Notes under the pieces: model-generated | Databases searched by the model: none | What the model saw: only the letters and a program-made list of their open reading frames with translations | Told to the model about the DNA's origin: nothing | In this document: positions 62,413-64,000 of the stretch, one piece after another | Numbering within the stretch: position 1 is the first letter of the stretch | Layout: the number at the start of each line of letters is the position of its first letter | Assembly (NCBI GenBank): GCA_021774335.1 | Contig: JAJFJD010000033.1 | Span: 124,001-188,000, forward strand | Source of the DNA: Alphaproteobacteria bacterium | Lineage (GTDB): Bacteria > Pseudomonadota > Alphaproteobacteria > UBA8366 | Direction: 5' to 3' | Length of the DNA: 64,000 nt | Made by a program: the position numbers and the translations under genes

Positions 62413-63431
62413 GCGGCTGCTCCTCGGTGGTTGGCGATCGCATCGGCCCATCGATCCCGCAGCGTGTCGAGCCGCGAGACAGGCGCATTCAGCAATGCGC
62501 GGGCAAAACCACGAACACAGGCGTGCTGCCTTGGATCACCGAGATATTCGACCGGTGATTTCCCGTCAACTCGCGCCAGCAGCAATCCGGGCAGCAAATG
62601 CGCGACACGCTGTTCCAGCGCCGCGCGATCCTCCCAGTTAACCGCCGTCGAATAAGCGCCGGACATCGCGGTGAAACAGTCCAGATACGCCGTGGCCGTG
62701 TCTGGCCGATACAGGCACTTCAGCAACAGATGATTAAGGCAAAAAGCGAGATCGAAGGCCGGATCGCCGAAACACGCGCATTCCGCATCGAGGAAGACCG
62801 GCCCCTTACCGCCAACGAGAATATTCTTCGGACTGACATCGCCATGCACTAACGCCCTCCGCGTGTCCGCGGTGACGGTCACCAACTCCTGCAAGGCGGC
62901 GGATAGGTCCGGGTGACGGTGCGCCGTCGCTTCCAAATAAGGCTCCAGGCGAATGGCGTGAAAAATGGCCGCGCTGTCGAACCGTGCAGCGACCGCCGCG
63001 TCATCCGCTGTTGCCGCGTGAATTCGGCCGAGCGTTGCGCCGACCGATGCTGCGAATTCGGAATCCGCGCGGCCCGCCATCAATTCCGACTTCCAAAGCG
63101 GGAACGCCGCAGGATCAAGGTACTCCATGGCGAAGAGCCCATCCTCCTCGCACCGGCCCAGCAGCCGCGGGGCGGCCGACGGCGCAATCGCCGCGACGGT
63201 TTCCAGCCAGGATATCTCGTATTGATTGCGCTCGACCGGAACCTGCCAATCGGCATCGACCTTCAGCTTCGCGAGCGCACGTTTAATGCAGATCGGGCCA
63301 TCCGGCAGATCGACACGCCAGATATCCGACGACACCCCGCCGGTCAGCGGCTCGGCGGTCGCAGGCGTATCGGCGGCAAGCAGATCGAGACGGATCAGGG
63401 CGATTCTGAGATCCTGCGGCAGGTCACGCAT
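62409..63431 (-). CDS. aminoglycoside-phosphotransferase-like kinase
   Basis: This 340-residue protein has the APH/choline kinase fold: LTGGVSSDIWRVDLPDGPIC with the ATP lysine (IKRAL), MEYLDPAAFPLW, the catalytic loop LVHGDVSPKNILVGG and the metal aspartate in FLDAECACFGDPAFDLAFC. It phosphorylates a small hydroxyl compound. I place the start at the ATG at 63431; the open frame runs further into a tandem repeat (63489-63563) without family resemblance. It is the first gene of the run with the enolase-like and monooxygenase genes. Confidence 0.88.
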   Translation of the reverse strand: MRDLPQDLRIALIRLDLLAADTPATAEPLTGGVSSDIWRVDLPDGPICIKRALAKLKVDADWQVPVERNQYEISWLETVAAIAPSAAPRLLGRCEEDGLFAMEYLDPAAFPLWKSELMAGRADSEFAASVGATLGRIHAATADDAAVAARFDSAAIFHAIRLEPYLEATAHRHPDLSAALQELVTVTADTRRALVHGDVSPKNILVGGKGPVFLDAECACFGDPAFDLAFCLNHLLLKCLYRPDTATAYLDCFTAMSGAYSTAVNWEDRAALEQRVAHLLPGLLLARVDGKSPVEYLGDPRQHACVRGFARALLNAPVSRLDTLRDRWADAIANHRGAAA

Positions 63432-63488
63432 TGTTCGAGGCTCGAAAGGGACTGTCCCGCGAACAATACCGCGTTCGTGCAGGTCCCG

Positions 63489-63563
63489 CCACGATGTGGT
63501 CCGCCACGGTGTGGTCCGCCACGGTGTGATTCGCGACGACATGGTTCGCGACCATGTGGGCCG
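63489..63563. repeat. five tandem 15-bp units before the kinase gene
   Basis: Five consecutive 15-base units of the pattern CCACGGTGTGGTCCG, each with one to six changes, fill 63489-63563 exactly between the end of the TPR gene and about 60 bases upstream of the kinase start. Most units contain a partial CAC/GTG dyad. They are probably non-coding and could be a protein-binding or slippage-prone region. Confidence 0.85.
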
Positions 63564-64000
63564 TCAAATATTCTGCTGTTGCAGATCCTTTTCGAGTTGG
63601 CGAATGCGGACCGGCGCATCCTCAATATGCGGGTTGGCGTCCAGCGCCCGCCGCCATGCGTTCAACGCCTGCTGTTTATCGCCTAGCGCATCGTAATTCA
63701 TACCGAGGCCCGCCAGCGCCCCGAAATGCCGCGGTTCAAGTCGTAAAACCTGCTGAATATCGCGGATCGAGGCCTTGAAATTGCCCATTACGTAATAGAC
63801 CGTGGCGCGCTTATTCCATCCTTCCGCCAGCTCGGGCGATCGCTTGATCACTTCTTCAAACCGTTTGAGCGCCGTGCGGAAATCCAGTTTTTCCAACGCA
63901 CTCCGGCCCTCGGTCATCAATTCACCGGTTTCCGGGTCTTCCGGATGGTTCCATAACTGCCAGATAAGCGACGTCAGGCGATTGCCCTCGGATGCGTCCC
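63564..64000 (-). CDS. TPR-repeat protein, 3' part
   Basis: This fragment of about 145 residues continues beyond the right edge of the window; the frame is open to base 64000 (DASEGNRLTSLIWQLWNHPE). Three tetratricopeptide repeats can be read: ALEKLDFRTALKRFEEVIKRSP, AEGWNKRATVYYVMGNFKAS and a third with FGALAGLGMNYDALGDKQQA. TPR proteins act as binding scaffolds. The start lies outside the window, so a signal peptide cannot be checked. It is upstream of the kinase gene, separated by the 15-bp tandem repeat. Confidence 0.85.
   Translation of the reverse strand, partial: DASEGNRLTSLIWQLWNHPEDPETGELMTEGRSALEKLDFRTALKRFEEVIKRSPELAEGWNKRATVYYVMGNFKASIRDIQQVLRLEPRHFGALAGLGMNYDALGDKQQALNAWRRALDANPHIEDAPVRIRQLEKDLQQQNI

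Noticed and set aside
39684..63563. The tandem repeats at 39684-39744 and 63489-63563 as CRISPR arrays
   Set aside because: The units are 12-15 bases long and head to tail with no unique spacers, and no cas gene is present.
62913..63686. A plus-strand frame across the kinase gene and the 15-bp repeat
   Set aside because: It is antisense to the conserved APH motifs and gains its repetitive Arg-Cys-Gly-Pro stretch only from the tandem repeat.

Overview
The window is 64 kb of GC-rich chromosome from an alphaproteobacterium, most likely a Rhodospirillales/Kiloniellales-type heterotroph. The evidence is the set of alphaproteobacterial marker families: an RcdA-like DUF1465 protein (9251-9655), TrcR/DUF1013 (13564-14241), GapR/DUF2312 (52534-52782), DUF1192, DUF1244, two DUF465/YdcH proteins, COQ9, a split PntAA/PntAB/PntB transhydrogenase and a ROSE-type heat-shock leader. 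I see no IS element, prophage, integrase, CRISPR array, tRNA or rRNA. Genes are densely packed, many with ATGA or GTGA overlaps. Both edges cut genes: a TauD-type dioxygenase at base 1 and a TPR protein at base 64000.

Layout. 1-6.7 kb: small-molecule catabolism (three Fe(II)/2-oxoglutarate-type oxygenases, an MFS carrier, a solute-binding protein without a signal peptide, a cupin, a thioesterase, an MDR reductase). 6.8-12.4 kb: histidine phosphatase, an arsR-arsI pair with the operator on the start codon, L31, RcdA, Hsp20 with an RpoH-like promoter and ROSE thermometer, a thioesterase-hydrolase pair, a possible small RNA and DUF1192. 12.4-20.5 kb: quinone reductase, TrcR, propionyl-CoA synthetase, an acyl-CoA ligase and two tandem CaiB/BaiF CoA-transferases. 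20.6-25.3 kb: two YdcH proteins, TIGR02444, phosphofructokinase, haloalkane dehalogenase and isocitrate lyase. 25.5-31.7 kb: a RamB/ScfR-type regulator divergent from isocitrate lyase, purE-purK, def-coq9, rpsU (which lacks a standard start codon), DUF3179 and DUF1127. 31.8-38 kb: transhydrogenase operon, sulfatase, ABC1/UbiB-type kinase. 38-43 kb: oxygenase plus methyltransferase, two D-amino-acid dehydrogenase paralogues and a hydrolase. 43.5-48 kb: long-chain acyl-CoA synthetase, BON protein, CDF transporter, UDP-glucuronate epimerase. 48.2-57.7 kb: fused indolepyruvate oxidoreductase, L,D-transpeptidase, GapR, DUF1244, GCS2-type ligase with N-formylglutamate amidohydrolase, DMT exporter and a membrane class III cyclase. 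57.8-64 kb: pyruvate kinase, a small protein, then a tight kinase / enolase-like / flavin monooxygenase cassette and the TPR protein.

How the genes fit together. Much of the window serves acyl-CoA and C2/C3 metabolism: three AMP-forming acyl-CoA synthetases, two CoA-transferases, isocitrate lyase with its probable regulator, and transhydrogenase for NADPH supply. Housekeeping genes (rpmE, rpsU, def, purEK, pyk) are interspersed. The most unusual items are the cassette at 59.7-63.4 kb, whose enolase-like protein lacks the conserved active-site histidine; the ROSE leader of hsp20; rpsU with an apparent ATC start; and two short tandem repeats at gene ends (39684-39744 and 63489-63563).
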